Origin: Gammaproteobacteria bacterium
GTDB lineage: Bacteria > Pseudomonadota > Gammaproteobacteria > S012-40
NCBI GenBank assembly: GCA_029864945.1
Contig: JAOTSL010000050.1
Span: forward strand, 1 to 14,170
DNA length: 14,170 nucleotides
Direction of reading: 5' to 3'
Part shown: piece by piece, positions 13,662 through 14,170 of the stretch
How the letters are laid out: each line of letters starts with the position of its first letter
How positions within the stretch are numbered: the first letter of the stretch is position 1
The notes under the pieces: generated by a model
The model's input: only the letters and a program-made list of their open reading frames with translations
Told to the model about the DNA's origin: nothing
Databases searched by the model: none
Position numbers and translations under genes: made by a program

Positions 13662-14126
13662 TTATAAGTTTTTTATTTTTTCGAGCACCGCCTGAGCATG
13701 CCCATCAGCAGTTACACCATACTCCACATCTACTAAGTTACCTTTTTTATCAACGATAAAAGTAGAGCGAACAATACCCATTTTTTTGACGCCCTTCTTC
13801 TCTTTTTCTTGCCAGACATGATATTTTTCACAGAGCTCTCCGCTTGTATCAGCGATTAATTCTACCTTAAGCTCATATTTATTGATGAAGTCGCGGTGGC
13901 TTCCACAGTCGTCCTTACTTACACCAACAACCACAGTTTCATTAGAAGTGTAATCGTTAATCAGTGCAGTAAATTGTTGCGCTTCTATGGTACAACCTGG
14001 CGTATCATCTTTTGGGTAAAAATAAAGCACCACATTATTCTTGCCCGCGAAATCAGCAAGGGATATATTTTGACCCGATTGATTAAGTAAAGAAAAATCG
14101 GGAGCGATGGTATTATTCTGCAACAT
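13662..14126 (-). CDS. bcp: Thiol peroxidase, Bcp/PrxQ family peroxiredoxin
   Basis: The 154-residue thioredoxin-fold peroxidase reduces hydrogen peroxide and organic hydroperoxides using thiol donors. The active-site segment YPKDDTPGCT carries the peroxidatic Cys45, preceded by APDFSL (8-13) and followed by GVSKDD and SHRDF. RSTFIVDKKG near 120-129 is the expected C-terminal core. Length is typical (E. coli Bcp 156). The resolving cysteine found five residues after the peroxidatic one in E. coli Bcp is absent (Gln50). Cys74 and Cys98 remain as possible partners, or the protein may act as a 1-Cys enzyme. The ATG at 14126 has AAGAG about nine bases upstream. It is the first gene of a two-gene minus-strand unit with the hydrolase. 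Confidence 0.95.
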   Translation of the reverse strand: MLQNNTIAPDFSLLNQSGQNISLADFAGKNNVVLYFYPKDDTPGCTIEAQQFTALINDYTSNETVVVGVSKDDCGSHRDFINKYELKVELIADTSGELCEKYHVWQEKEKKGVKKMGIVRSTFIVDKKGNLVDVEYGVTADGHAQAVLEKIKNL

Positions 14127-14170
14127 ATTATTTACTCTTTTAAGTTAGCTAATGCATAAAATAATAATTC

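Noticed and set aside
1..14170. CRISPR array, tRNA/rRNA genes, transposase, toxin-antitoxin or phage defence genes
   Set aside because: No repeat-spacer pattern, cloverleaf, rRNA-like stretch or matching protein was seen; nearly all sequence is accounted for by housekeeping genes.

Overview
The window reads as ordinary, gene-dense chromosome of a gammaproteobacterium, probably a free-living marine or aquatic one. That placement is inference. It rests on an hrcA-grpE-dnaK-dnaJ chaperone cluster leading into dapB, an xseB-ispA-dxs isoprenoid operon, a type IB GTP cyclohydrolase (FolE2) and an RpfE/COG4255-type protein. Base composition is moderate (slightly AT-rich), and no gene looks obviously foreign.

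Left half (1-6020, all minus strand): transcription runs from hrcA (repressor) through grpE, dnaK and dnaJ to a DsrE-like exported protein and then dapB, whose 3' part lies beyond the left edge. HrcA would repress the heat-shock genes, while GrpE, DnaK and DnaJ form the Hsp70 cycle. The sequence also shows candidate sigma-32-type promoters before dnaK (good) and grpE (weaker -35), both with a 13-base spacer. Between dnaK and dnaJ lie a strong intrinsic terminator and a roughly 100-base imperfect inverted repeat.

Centre (6021-8596): a 302-base divergent intergenic region separates hrcA from nadK (plus strand). A minus-strand RpfE/COG4255-like gene follows, converging on nadK, and then a divergent spacer.

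Right half (8597-13046, plus strand): xseB, ispA, dxs, queD and folE2 are closely spaced and probably co-transcribed. Dxs makes DXP for the MEP pathway and IspA makes farnesyl diphosphate. FolE2 converts GTP to dihydroneopterin triphosphate, which QueD can convert to 6-carboxytetrahydropterin for queuosine. A long bidirectional terminator closes this operon against a convergent minus-strand pair, a small alpha/beta hydrolase and a Bcp/PrxQ peroxiredoxin (13130-14126).

I found no clearly new multi-gene system. The most unusual signals are non-coding or intragenic: a perfect 17-bp inverted repeat inside the signal-peptide codons of the DsrE-like gene, a 3 x 15-bp tandem repeat across that gene's stop codon, and the long palindromic element after dnaK. 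No tRNA, rRNA, insertion sequence or CRISPR array was seen.
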